Assembly: GCF_001458295.1 (NCBI RefSeq)
Contig: NZ_CYUD01000017.1
Span: 1-62,445 of the forward strand
Length of the DNA stretch: 62,445 nt
Direction: 5' to 3'
Source of the DNA: Ruegeria denitrificans
Lineage (GTDB): Bacteria > Pseudomonadota > Alphaproteobacteria > Rhodobacterales > Rhodobacteraceae
Part shown: positions 1-8,915 of the stretch, in pieces
Position numbering within the stretch: position 1 is the stretch's first letter
Layout of the letters: every line of letters starts with the position of its first letter
Notes under the pieces: generated by a model
Told to the model about the DNA's origin: nothing
The model's input: only the letters and a program-made list of their open reading frames with translations
The model's database searches: none
Made by a program: the position numbers and the translations under genes

Positions 1-293
1 AAATTATTGAACGTGAGTTGGTCTGGTGTCGTGAACTGGAGTCTGCTTCGGGCTCTTTGCAGACATTCGAGAGTTTACAATGAGGAGCGCCGATGTCTGC
101 TATGCGGAAATGCAGACTTCCAGTTTTCTTAACCTGATTATTACAATCCAGGCATGACGCACGTTACGCTCAACCAAAGAGATCATTGACCGATAGACCA
201 TTCGAACTTCAATATGATCATGCGCTGGCTCCGTCGCGAACCACATTGAAAACATGGGCGGAGGATTGGCCAGAGAACGACTGGGAGAGGCGC

Positions 294-1631
294 ATGACTG
301 CCAATGTGGAGACCCTTTTCACCGAAAGCGACGGGCTATCCATCGCCTATCAAGTTTGGGGCGATGGGCCGCGCAATCTTGTGTTGGTCCCCGGAATGAT
401 TTCGCATCTGGAAGCGTCCATGGAAAATCCGGGCTATCTGCAGTGGATGACAGCTCTCAGCTCGGTAGGAAGATTGGTTACCTTCGACAAGCGCGGTAAC
501 GGCATGTCAGACCGCATTCAGGGGACACCAACCCTTGAAGAGCGCGTCATGGATATAGAGGCTGTGATGGATGTCACTGAAATGACCTCAGCCACGGTCA
601 TTGCTTTCTCCGAGGGGGCCTCACTTGCCAGTGTCTATGCCGCGATGCGCCCCGAGCGCGTCGAACGCCTGGCTTTGTGCGGTGGGTACGCTCAAGGCCG
701 TCTAACTCGCGGTTACCTGACCCCTGAAAGCCTAAAAATCGCGTTGAAACAGTTCCGCGAGAATTGGGGGAAGCTCTATAAACCTCACCCATTCTCGGCT
801 TTCGGCCCAAGTGAGGACGATGCTGAAGCTCAGGAAGCATGGGCGCATTTCCAAAGGATGAGCGCGACCCCTATTACAGTCGCCAACCTGTTCGAATTGG
901 CTGCCCGGATAGATATCCGGGAATTGCTGCCTTCTATTTCACAACCTACTTTGGTCATACATCGCGAATTCGAAGAACCCAACGGGGCTGATTGCGCCCA
1001 GGATTTTCTGCGTTTGATGCCATCCACTGAATACAAAACCATACCCGGCCACGAGCATGTGCCATGGGAAGGCGACGTGGACAGCTATGCGGCCGCAATC
1101 GTCGAGTTTGTTACCGGCGAAACACCGGCGACGATCCAACCCAAGCGCACCCTTGCTACCGTTCTGTTCTCAGATCTTGTCGCGTCCACCTCGCAACAAG
1201 CACGCATCGGTGATGAAAGTTGGCGCGACCTGCTGAACCGCCACGATGACATCTGCGCAAACCAGATCTCTCGACACGGCGGTCATCTGGTGAAATTCAC
1301 CGGCGACGGCGTGCTCGCGACGTTCAGTTCTCCTACAAGTGCGCTGGCCTGCGCTGGTTCTTTACGAGAAGCATTATCTGCAATCGACCTTAACGCACGA
1401 TTCGGCGCTCACACTGGTGAGATTGAAATCCGCGGCGAGGATATCAGCGGCCTTGGCGTGGTCATAGCCGCTCGGGTGATGGGCCAAGCCCAGGAAGGAC
1501 AGGTTTTAGCCTCCGATCTCACGCGGCAACTGATGCTCGGTGCGCCGTTCGAGTTTCAGGACCACGGTGAGCACGAGTTGAAGGGCGTTCCAAATTCTTG
1601 GAGACTGCACGCGGTCAGCCCTATGAACTAA
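294..1631 (+). CDS. alpha/beta-hydrolase fused to class III adenylate/guanylate cyclase
   Basis: A two-domain signalling protein of about 445 residues. The N-terminal part (about 10-280) has an alpha/beta-hydrolase fold, with a nucleophile-elbow-like FSEGAS near residue 104 and a late His in GHEHVPW. The C-terminal part (about 285-440) is a class III nucleotide cyclase: VLFSDLVAST carries the first metal Asp, then FTGDGVLATF and an IAARVMGQAQ segment. It probably makes cAMP or cGMP in response to a ligand bound by the hydrolase-like domain; that role is inferred. The frame is open from a TTG at 186, but the ATG at 294 has a strong GGGAGAGG ribosome-binding site just upstream and begins right before the conserved hydrolase segment, so I chose it. 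It is monocistronic. Cyclases of this architecture are known from Alphaproteobacteria; the signal is unknown. Confidence 0.85.
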   Translation: MTANVETLFTESDGLSIAYQVWGDGPRNLVLVPGMISHLEASMENPGYLQWMTALSSVGRLVTFDKRGNGMSDRIQGTPTLEERVMDIEAVMDVTEMTSATVIAFSEGASLASVYAAMRPERVERLALCGGYAQGRLTRGYLTPESLKIALKQFRENWGKLYKPHPFSAFGPSEDDAEAQEAWAHFQRMSATPITVANLFELAARIDIRELLPSISQPTLVIHREFEEPNGADCAQDFLRLMPSTEYKTIPGHEHVPWEGDVDSYAAAIVEFVTGETPATIQPKRTLATVLFSDLVASTSQQARIGDESWRDLLNRHDDICANQISRHGGHLVKFTGDGVLATFSSPTSALACAGSLREALSAIDLNARFGAHTGEIEIRGEDISGLGVVIAARVMGQAQEGQVLASDLTRQLMLGAPFEFQDHGEHELKGVPNSWRLHAVSPMN

Positions 1632-1911
1632 GCAACTCGGAACATTGGCCTTGCCTGCTGGTCTTAACCACGGGATCCGATTGTCGGCTTTGGACTCGAA
1701 GCGGTCACCTGACTGTTTCTGTCGGATGTCCGTTTGCCAGTGCGAAGCGGACGATAGTGCATAAGTGCAACAGTCTCGACACATATCACGCGACTAAGAA
1801 GAACCTGAGCAAGAATGTGAATTGCGCCTATGCGGTACTGTAGAGCAGAGACTGCAAACATCGTTGGTATCCTGCTCCCGCAACCAAACTTTCCAATCAG
1901 ATATCAAGCAC

Positions 1912-2335
1912 TTAGACTCGCATCGCGCGAGGCCCTTTGCTTTGCACCAACACCACTGGAAGCACTATGGAAGCAAAGGGTGACGCCGAGCCGTCCCGTT
2001 CCGCGTCTGTCAAAACCTGCCCGAGTCGTTGCAACTCATCTTGGCTCAGAAACCGTTCCCGTTTCTTTTCGCGGTATTTTGGGACCTGGCGGCAGGGGGT
2101 TGATCCGTCAGGCCGCTAACCCCAGGTTTCCGTTAGATTGCATATTGGACAATACGCCCAATGTCCGATTGTCCTGATAGGGTTTGTCCCGGAACTTGTG
2201 GTGCAGTTCGGCAATGTCTTTTCGTTCAACGTCCACCACTTTAAAGCTGCCGATGGCCGTAACGATGAACAAGTCGATTGCCCTTCGATACTCTCCTTGG
2301 CTGACGTATCGACGGTCAAGACTTCGAAAATCTGC
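1912..2335 (-). pseudogene. Decayed tyrosine-recombinase (phage integrase) remnant
   Basis: The minus strand holds a broken integrase core-binding region. From about 2316 one frame reads DRRYVSQGEYRRAID, later KDIAELHHKFRDKPYQ and NRTLGVLSNM. Then a frameshift (about 2145) moves to LTETWG, an in-frame TAG replaces the usual Leu of WGLRPDG, and the frame continues PCRQVPKYREKKRERFLSQD and ELQRLGQVLTDAERDG until a stop at 1912. This matches the segment between the SAM-like domain and the catalytic domain of integrases. The N-terminus and the whole catalytic domain with the R-H-R-Y residues are missing. There is no ATG-started reading frame, so gene callers would miss it. No tRNA or attachment site is visible beside it. 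I read it as the scar of an old integrated element. Confidence 0.85.
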
Positions 2336-2586
2336 GAGTCATCACTTGGCTCTACAACGTCCCACAAGTTTTCAAGCGGAGTTACGCCCATATGTGAAGC
2401 CGAGATAAATTAGCCGGTCAAAAAAATCCGACTACTTTCTTGTGACCAAAGGGTATGTCAGCTGTGTACCCAAGCGTTTTGGGTTAAATTGGAGCTTCCG
2501 AATTGCTGCTTTGTTGTGCGTAATCGAAAAATTCGCTGGTGCAGCGGCGCCTAAATCGGCTGTCAGGTAAACGTTTAGGTTAATCA

Positions 2587-3588
2587 CTAAAATCCACTGA
2601 CGCGTTCGACCAGCCAATAGACCGATACGCAACCAATGGCGTAACCTGTAATTGATCTGGCGGGCCCGATCAGCTGGGATGACTCAAAACGTGTCACTTG
2701 ACGCCACAGGTAAATTCCCAGCGACAGGCTTGTAACAAAGATGAGCTGACCGGCCTCAACCCCCAGATTAAAAGCAAGCAGCGCGGCCGGAATATCCTGA
2801 GAGGGTAAGCCGATCTCGGACAAGGCCCCTGCAAAGCCGAGCCCATGCAAAAGGCCAAAACAAAAGCAGACAATCCAGGGATATTGCTCGGACAACCTGA
2901 ATTGTCCGTCCCTGTGTTTCAGAATTTCCAGCGCCAGGAACAGGATCGACAAGGCGATGATCGCCTCGACCGGGGCTGCCGGAACGCGCAGAACGCCCAA
3001 TGTTGCCAGTGCCAGTGTAACCGAATGTGCGACTGTAAAGGCAGTGACCGCGCCAACCAGCCTCCACGGATTGCGCACGAGAATGAATAGGGCGAAGACA
3101 AACAAAAGGTGGTCCCAGCCTTCCAGAATATGTTCAAACCCCAACCAGAAATAGTTGGTGAATACGGACCATGTGTTTGGGTTTTGGGGCAGCAGCACCG
3201 TGGGTTCCGCTGGAGTAAAACGCAATGTTGCAATTGCTGACTTCAGCGGCTGAACGCGCAGCAGGACGTCGTTATTTTGACCTTCAAGCCCCTTGATCGT
3301 GATCGGGTGGCCCATCAGATCGGTTTTACACAGTGTAACCCACGAAGTGACCCAAGCGACCGAGTCGAAGATCGGTTGTGGTCCCTGGGCAGGGGTGCAG
3401 ACCATAGGCAGAGATGCGTCGATCCGCATGGGCTGGCCATTCACATCGGGTACGCGCCACAACACTTGCCAGGTGTTCTGTGTCAGTTGCCGAAGGTCCA
3501 AATACCCGGGATCAAGCGCGTGGGTATTTCCGGGTTTTGGGGCAAAGGTCAGCCAGATCGCCATCATCAGGCAAATGAGCACCCTCAT
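2587..3588 (-). CDS. HupE/UreJ-family membrane protein
   Basis: A protein of 333 residues with an N-terminal signal peptide (ending near THA at about residue 24), a soluble extracytoplasmic segment (about 25-140) and then about six membrane helices. The membrane part contains the family's His-rich signatures: FWLGFEHILEGWDHLLFVF, FTVAHSVTLALA and FGLLHGLGFAGAL. HupE/UreJ-type proteins are metal (nickel or cobalt) permeases or accessory proteins; this longer form with an N-terminal soluble domain has no proven substrate. The start overlaps the stop of the upstream PpiC gene by 4 bp (ATGA), which suggests translational coupling and a shared job. No hydrogenase or urease gene is present in the window. 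Confidence 0.8.
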   Translation of the reverse strand: MRVLICLMMAIWLTFAPKPGNTHALDPGYLDLRQLTQNTWQVLWRVPDVNGQPMRIDASLPMVCTPAQGPQPIFDSVAWVTSWVTLCKTDLMGHPITIKGLEGQNNDVLLRVQPLKSAIATLRFTPAEPTVLLPQNPNTWSVFTNYFWLGFEHILEGWDHLLFVFALFILVRNPWRLVGAVTAFTVAHSVTLALATLGVLRVPAAPVEAIIALSILFLALEILKHRDGQFRLSEQYPWIVCFCFGLLHGLGFAGALSEIGLPSQDIPAALLAFNLGVEAGQLIFVTSLSLGIYLWRQVTRFESSQLIGPARSITGYAIGCVSVYWLVERVSGF

Positions 3589-4406
3589 TCACTGCCCTCC
3601 GGTATTTCAACCCGGTATTGCGCAGCAAGGCTTTGGTAGTGCGCCTGTGCCAATTCCTTGGCCATGTCCCTGCGCCAGGCAACCAATGCCGCCTCCCGGA
3701 TGTCTGCCAGAGGTGGCATAGATTCTGGGTAGGTTTCTGTAATTCGGACCAGATGCTGCCCGTATCCTGATGGGATTGGGCCCGTCCAGATCCCGGCTTC
3801 CAAATTGGCAAGCGCCGCCGAAAATCCCGGCCCAAATGTTGTGTCCACAACCTTTGGAGCCGATGGCGGCATTGATCTGGGCATAAGTGATTGAATGCCG
3901 ATCTCGGACCAATCCGCGCCTGACTGTAGCGCGGCAAGCGCTGTGTCGACTTGTTCTGACACCGGCTGCGCGCCGAGAAACACCTGCTCGAATGCCAACT
4001 GCGGAGGTATTGTAAAACGCGCCGGATTCGCTGCAACGTAAGCCTCAAGCACTGAATCCTCAGGGTCTACCGAAATGGCAATTGCGTCTGCCAGGAAGTC
4101 CATTTTTTGGGCCAGCCTAGCCCGAACAACCTGATCCCCACGATCCAGCCCAAGTTTGCGGGCCTCGCGTACAAGAATTTCTTCGCGCACCATGGCGTCG
4201 ATCAGAGCCTTTTTCTCATCCTCTTGGGGCGGGCGCTTCCATGTTGTTTCAAAGCGCGTAACCAAAAATGCGACGTCCGCGTCGTCGATGACAATTGCAT
4301 CGCCCGGCTCATCGTTTTCGTTCTTTGGGCCTACTATGGCAAACCAGCCAAAGATGGCGGCGCCGATCAAAATGAAGTGGAGCAGGGGTTCTTTCAAAAT
4401 ACGCAT
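3585..4406 (-). CDS. PpiC/SurA-type peptidyl-prolyl isomerase, membrane-anchored
   Basis: A protein of about 273 residues beginning MRILKEPLLHF, followed by one hydrophobic segment (ILIGAAIFGWFAIV) that anchors it with the foldase part in the periplasm. The body resembles the parvulin PpiC class: VREEILVREARKLGLDRGD in the chaperone-like arm, and a late FGPGFSAALANLEAGIWTGP followed by GQHLVRI, as in rotamase domains. The frame opens earlier with GTG at 4436, but ATG 4406 is preceded by GGAACGG and starts with the usual family N-terminus. Its last codons overlap the HupE-like gene. It probably folds an exported partner made by the same gene group; this is inferred. Confidence 0.8.
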   Translation of the reverse strand: MRILKEPLLHFILIGAAIFGWFAIVGPKNENDEPGDAIVIDDADVAFLVTRFETTWKRPPQEDEKKALIDAMVREEILVREARKLGLDRGDQVVRARLAQKMDFLADAIAISVDPEDSVLEAYVAANPARFTIPPQLAFEQVFLGAQPVSEQVDTALAALQSGADWSEIGIQSLMPRSMPPSAPKVVDTTFGPGFSAALANLEAGIWTGPIPSGYGQHLVRITETYPESMPPLADIREAALVAWRRDMAKELAQAHYQSLAAQYRVEIPEGSE

Positions 4407-4565
4407 TAACCGTTCCGAAGATACGTTCAGACCCACCTCAATCGTAGAGGCGGGCCTGTTGAAAAGTCAAACGTGATCACAGCGTATTTCCATTATATTC
4501 CAACACTGTGCTGCTCTTTCGAAGATGATTTTCCATGCCCGGAAGAACTTTGGACGATGGGCAGG

Positions 4566-6488
4566 TCATTCGCCGGGGGTGTACCAGATCGGCGACGAAT
4601 AGGCCCGTTCCTGATGGATCAACTGTGCCTCTTCCGGGAGATCAATGCCAAACCGCAACTTGTCGTATAACACCCAGCGCGGGGTCGGAATTTCCAAGAC
4701 TCTGACATAATAAAACGTCCGTTCACTCGGGTTGAAATCCGGATCGGTCCAAACAGTGATCAACTCGGACGCACCGATTGTATTGCTCCAGCTTGCGGTT
4801 TCTATATCTACGGTATTGCCGACCTCGGGCAGGTTGCCATCCGCGTCCAGCGCCCGGTCATCGGACCAGGCGACGTTATAGACCTTTTCCTGCAACGCGC
4901 CGTCAGCATCCAGCCAACCTTTGACAACCTGTACTCGATCCAGATTTGCACCGATCGGGTCGCGCAGGGCACCGATCAGGAATTTCGGCGCCCCATCACT
5001 CTCACGCGGGCGCAGGTCGCTGCCCATGGGGACGCCTTTGGTATAGCCAACATCAGCAAGGAAGCGGGTTTCAAGGTCCGTGTCGTCAAACGTCCATCCA
5101 CCAAAGAAGCGCAAACCGATCCGAGGGCCCGTAGTAGCGTAGGTTTCCCTACGCTTGAATGCGTCGAAAATGGCCGAGCGTGTGTTGTCGGTGGCCCAGA
5201 CAGCGGTGTAGCCCGAAGCAACAAGCAGATCGCCGGGTATTTCGCCTAAATCGTTGGCAATGAAGGGATGTTCTATCCGTGTGGGCGACGGTTCCACGCT
5301 GACAGATTTCCCAAAAAAGTTATCTTCTTCTGCTGTCACCAGCGAGGTATGGCTGTCGGTTGCGCCACCCATGCCGAACTTATAGGGGTTCACGCCGAAC
5401 TTTTCTTCCAACATCAGGCCGCGCTTCAGCGCTTCGCGCGCATACTCGCCCGCCAGCATGTCTTCGGTTTTCAATTCGGTGATATCGAGGTTGCCAACAT
5501 CCCAATTCTCATAGTCGGCAAAGGGGTCTTCTGGGCTGAGATACGGGTGTGCCTCGCCATCTCCCTTAATTTGCGTGACTTCGTAGTGAGGTTCCCATTT
5601 TGCACGGTTTTGGACGTATTCTTCGTCAACCTTGCCGCCGTGGTATGTATCTTCGGTTGGGAACATCCACCCGTTCGACAGGTTTCCATTATGGGCGAAG
5701 GCCACCGCCCGGCCTCCAGTTTTGGCTTCGTATTCTTCCAGCCACGTATAAAGCGTCTTGGGATCAGTGTCGCCGTAGGGCGGTTGTGTCACCGGCGGGA
5801 CAACCTGCAATGCGCGGATTGGTCCGTCGCGTAGCATAACGTTTCTGTGCAGGTTGAAACCCTTGGGAACTGAAGTCCATTCGAAACCGATAAACGCGGT
5901 AAAATTACCGGGATCGTTATGCTGTTCAGCGGCCAGAACGATTTGTTCCCATGTGAACGCAAAGGCGTCGGCCCCCGGACTGTAGGATTCCAGCAATATT
6001 TCAGGCAGCGTCATCTGCGAGAAGTTAGTGATAATATCGAAGGCTGCTTTCCCGGCTTCCTCGCCACCGGCCTTGTACCCCTCATACCACTCCAACCCCT
6101 TCGGGTCCGAGAGCACACCGGGTTTGCCTGCTTGCAGATCAGGGGCAAACCCCATCAGATCCGTGTGATCGGTCAGAACCATCCAATCCAGCGGTCTGGC
6201 CAGCCGGACCGGTTGCCCGGTCGAGGAAATCACCTGCTCGCCTTTGGCAAATCGCCAGGCGTCGTCGGGCAGCAGCGTATTGCCAAAGGCGCCCGCATCC
6301 AGCGACAGGCCCGTGTGCAGATGCGTATCCCCCCAAAGCGGGCGTTCAGGGAAAGAGCGGTTGGCATAGGGTGAAAAGGGGCGCTCAGCAAACATCTCCT
6401 CGGCGGCTTCCTTGGTGGGAACTGCATCGGCAATGGCGGTTGCCGGGACTGAGACCAAAGTAAGTAAGCAAACAGACAATCGAAGCAT
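4566..6488 (-). CDS. DUF3604 family exported protein, PHP-like metal motifs
   Basis: A protein of about 640 residues with a clear signal peptide ([22 protein letters not shown]). The mature part matches DUF3604. It shows a PHP-hydrolase-like set of metal-binding motifs: [49 protein letters not shown] and GATDSHTSL. These suggest a periplasmic metal-dependent hydrolase or phosphoesterase, but the substrate of the family is unknown. The frame is open from 6506; I chose ATG 6488 because GGGGAGG lies 5 bp before it and the signal peptide starts there. It precedes the PpiC and HupE-like genes in the same direction, with a 159-bp gap that shows no clear terminator, so the three may be one operon. 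Confidence 0.85.
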   Translation of the reverse strand: MLRLSVCLLTLVSVPATAIADAVPTKEAAEEMFAERPFSPYANRSFPERPLWGDTHLHTGLSLDAGAFGNTLLPDDAWRFAKGEQVISSTGQPVRLARPLDWMVLTDHTDLMGFAPDLQAGKPGVLSDPKGLEWYEGYKAGGEEAGKAAFDIITNFSQMTLPEILLESYSPGADAFAFTWEQIVLAAEQHNDPGNFTAFIGFEWTSVPKGFNLHRNVMLRDGPIRALQVVPPVTQPPYGDTDPKTLYTWLEEYEAKTGGRAVAFAHNGNLSNGWMFPTEDTYHGGKVDEEYVQNRAKWEPHYEVTQIKGDGEAHPYLSPEDPFADYENWDVGNLDITELKTEDMLAGEYAREALKRGLMLEEKFGVNPYKFGMGGATDSHTSLVTAEEDNFFGKSVSVEPSPTRIEHPFIANDLGEIPGDLLVASGYTAVWATDNTRSAIFDAFKRRETYATTGPRIGLRFFGGWTFDDTDLETRFLADVGYTKGVPMGSDLRPRESDGAPKFLIGALRDPIGANLDRVQVVKGWLDADGALQEKVYNVAWSDDRALDADGNLPEVGNTVDIETASWSNTIGASELITVWTDPDFNPSERTFYYVRVLEIPTPRWVLYDKLRFGIDLPEEAQLIHQERAYSSPIWYTPGE

Positions 6489-6626
6489 GTGAACCTCCCC
6501 ATTCACAGAATTCGTGGATACAGCTATGAGAAATATAATTTAATATTCCGATTTAACGATATCACGTTGCTTACAGCTCGTGTGAAAAACTTTTTGGGTT
6601 CGGTTCGCCGGTCTGAATGATCAGAT

Positions 6627-8063
6627 TCAACACGGCGGTTGAATAATGGTGGCCAGCCGATCCGCGGCGTTTGAAATTATGTCTTCTTCGAACGCGGCGT
6701 ATCCCAGCAATAGCCCCTGAATCTTTCGTGGCAAAACGCATTGCTCCGACAGCGCGCTGATCCGCAGCCCCCTTTCATCGGCGCGTTTGCTGATTTCAAC
6801 GTCGGTCATCCGGTTCGACAGGGCGGTTCGTAGTTCAACACACAGATGCATGCCTGACGAGTCGGGTTGAAGTTTCAGGAGGTTGGAAACTGGCGCCAGC
6901 GCGCTAAGCAAATGGTTCTGTCGTCGCGCGTAGACCCGACGCATGCGTCGTAAGTGCATTGCGAATTCACCGCTATTCATGAATGTCGCTAAAGCTGGCT
7001 GGGGGATCAGCGAGGCCCGCGCACCCACATGGTCAAGGTAGGTCCGCGTGTTTTGCAGCATATGTTTGGGCACGACCAGATACCCGATCCTCAAGGCCGG
7101 GCTGACGAGTTTCGAAAAGCTGCCGAGGTAGATCGTGTTGTTCAGGCCATCCAACCCCGACAGCGACGGCAAGGGTTGCCCCCGGTATCGGAATTCGCTG
7201 TCGTAATCGTCCTCGATCACCATCGCGCCGGTCTGTCTGGCCCAGTCCAGCAATGCCACCCGGCGGGGCAAAGGCAAGCTAACACCGGTTGGGTAGTGCC
7301 GTGAGGGGGTGACAATTGTGGCATGTGCTCCAATTGGCAGTCGGGGCACATCCAGACCGTCCTGATCTATACGCACAGGGTGCGCACTGTTGCCGGTGTC
7401 TGTGAGGATCGTGTGCAGTTTCGGCCAGCATGGGTCTTCGATGGCTACCCGCTTGCCCGCGCCAAGCAGCCCGTGGAATACCACTTCGAAAGCCTCGCGT
7501 GCGCCTGAGGTGATCACAACTTGCCCCGGATCACAGGAAAGATGCCGCCACGCAGCCAGGTGGTCCGAGATGGCCGCACGCAGCGGATGCCAGCCCAAGG
7601 GATCGGGTCGCGCCAAAAGCTCGGGTGTGGGGCTGCGCCAGGCGCGCTCAAGGTGGCGGGCCCATTGTCTGTGCGGCAGCAGGGTTTGATCTGGCAGGCC
7701 GGTTTGAAAGGGTCGCCATGCATGCGTTGTTGGGTCTGCATCGCGGGGAATGGGATGCGGTTGCGACAGGTGTGTGATCTCGCTTGCCACATAAGTGCCG
7801 CTGCCTTGCCGAGTGACCAGATATCCTTCGCTGATCATCTGGTCATAAACGGCCTGAACCGTTGTCCTGGAAATCGACAACTCGGACGCCAGTGTGCGGC
7901 TGGCCGGCAGTCGCGCCCCGACCAAATCAGGGGACATGGATATGAGGCCGCGCAATGCTTCAAGCAACTGCGCCTGTAGCGGCGTCTTCAGCGATGAATC
8001 CAATGAGATCGCAAAAAGATCGCGACTTAAATTGGCCTTAGAAAAAGTTTCCAAATTGGACAT
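6627..8063 (-). CDS. MocR/PdxR-type GntR regulator with aminotransferase domain
   Basis: A protein of 478 residues. Residues about 15-85 form a GntR-type winged helix (LPASRTLASELSISRTTVQA, then GYLVTRQGSGTYVA). The rest is a fold-type I aminotransferase domain with VIEDDYDSEFRYRG and the PLP-lysine region GSFSKLVSPALRIGYL. MocR proteins bind PLP and control vitamin B6 or amine metabolism. It is divergent from a PNPOx-like gene with only 54 bp between the starts, the classical arrangement of a regulator and its target. It probably represses or activates that neighbour in response to PLP or an amino acid. An 11-bp palindrome (TCCAAATTGGA) lies across its first codons; whether it is an operator is unknown. 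Confidence 0.9.
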   Translation of the reverse strand: MSNLETFSKANLSRDLFAISLDSSLKTPLQAQLLEALRGLISMSPDLVGARLPASRTLASELSISRTTVQAVYDQMISEGYLVTRQGSGTYVASEITHLSQPHPIPRDADPTTHAWRPFQTGLPDQTLLPHRQWARHLERAWRSPTPELLARPDPLGWHPLRAAISDHLAAWRHLSCDPGQVVITSGAREAFEVVFHGLLGAGKRVAIEDPCWPKLHTILTDTGNSAHPVRIDQDGLDVPRLPIGAHATIVTPSRHYPTGVSLPLPRRVALLDWARQTGAMVIEDDYDSEFRYRGQPLPSLSGLDGLNNTIYLGSFSKLVSPALRIGYLVVPKHMLQNTRTYLDHVGARASLIPQPALATFMNSGEFAMHLRRMRRVYARRQNHLLSALAPVSNLLKLQPDSSGMHLCVELRTALSNRMTDVEISKRADERGLRISALSEQCVLPRKIQGLLLGYAAFEEDIISNAADRLATIIQPPC

Positions 8064-8117
8064 TTGAAAACATCCAATATCCGGGCAGTACAGTCATAGC
8101 AAGCACTAACCCGAGCT

Positions 8118-8774
8118 ATGACAATGAACGAGACTTTGAACATCACCGACAGATCCCGCCTGCGCAGATCACATGAACGGGGGCATTTCGACCGTGACAG
8201 CATCAACAGTATTCTGGACGCGCAGCCAATGTGCAGCGTGGGCTATGTGATTGACGGCATACCTTTTGTCACACCCACCCTGCAATGGCGCGAGGGCAAT
8301 CGGGTTTATTGGCACGGCTCTTCGGCCAGCCGCGCGCTGCGAAATTCACGTGATGCGCAGGTCTGCTTGTCGGTCGCAATTCTGGATGGGTTTGTTCTGG
8401 CCCGATCTGGGATGCACCATTCGGTCAATTCGCGGTCGGTCACGCTGTTTGGCACAGCGGTCAGGGTTGAAGACCCGGTGGAAAAGCTCAACAAGCTAGC
8501 TCGGTTCGTGAACGGTTTGTTTCCCGGCCGCTATGAAGGCCTGCGGCCCGATCACGTGCAGGATCTGAAGGCGACCATGGTGCTGGGGATGGAGATCTCG
8601 GAAGGCAGTGCCAAGGTCCGCACTGGTGGCCCCAATGACGAGGAAGAGGATTATGCTCTGCCGATCTGGGCCGGGGTCATTCCCGTCCATACCTCGGTCG
8701 GTGAGCCGATCCCCGATCCCCGGAATATCGACGGTGTGCCGGTGCCCAATCACGTGCAAACCTTCAAGCTGTAG
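8118..8774 (+). CDS. PNPOx-like flavin-binding protein
   Basis: A protein of 218 residues of the pyridoxamine 5'-phosphate oxidase-like split-barrel superfamily (flavin-nucleotide-binding or FMN-binding branch). Visible features are MCSVGYVIDGIPFVTPT, the YWHGSSASRALRNSR segment typical of nucleotide-binding members, and a Gly/Pro-rich C-terminal end. It probably binds FMN or another flavin in the cytoplasm; the reaction is not clear. It is divergently transcribed from the MocR regulator, which is probably its controller. The start could be ATG 8118 or ATG 8124; neither has a strong ribosome-binding site. Confidence 0.85.
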   Translation: MTMNETLNITDRSRLRRSHERGHFDRDSINSILDAQPMCSVGYVIDGIPFVTPTLQWREGNRVYWHGSSASRALRNSRDAQVCLSVAILDGFVLARSGMHHSVNSRSVTLFGTAVRVEDPVEKLNKLARFVNGLFPGRYEGLRPDHVQDLKATMVLGMEISEGSAKVRTGGPNDEEEDYALPIWAGVIPVHTSVGEPIPDPRNIDGVPVPNHVQTFKL

Positions 8775-8915
8775 GGCCTGGCGTTGGCAGATCTTTCGGT
8801 GACTCTGATTGTTGCGGCCTTGTTACGCAACCGCGTGAGCATCCGCGGTCGGATTTGCTGGATTCAGCCCGGGTCGCGTCGGCGTGGCGCTGGCGGGGTT
8901 GGCGTCGCCTAGATA

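Noticed and set aside
254..1139. Several open frames on both strands inside the hydrolase-cyclase gene
   Set aside because: They are shadow frames of a clearly conserved gene and show no family features.
2138..2413. A 91-codon plus-strand gene
   Set aside because: The conserved signal is on the minus strand (integrase remnant); the plus frame shows nothing.
2587..3588. Hydrogenase or urease cluster implied by the HupE/UreJ-like protein
   Set aside because: No hydrogenase or urease structural or accessory gene is present; the neighbours are PpiC and DUF3604.
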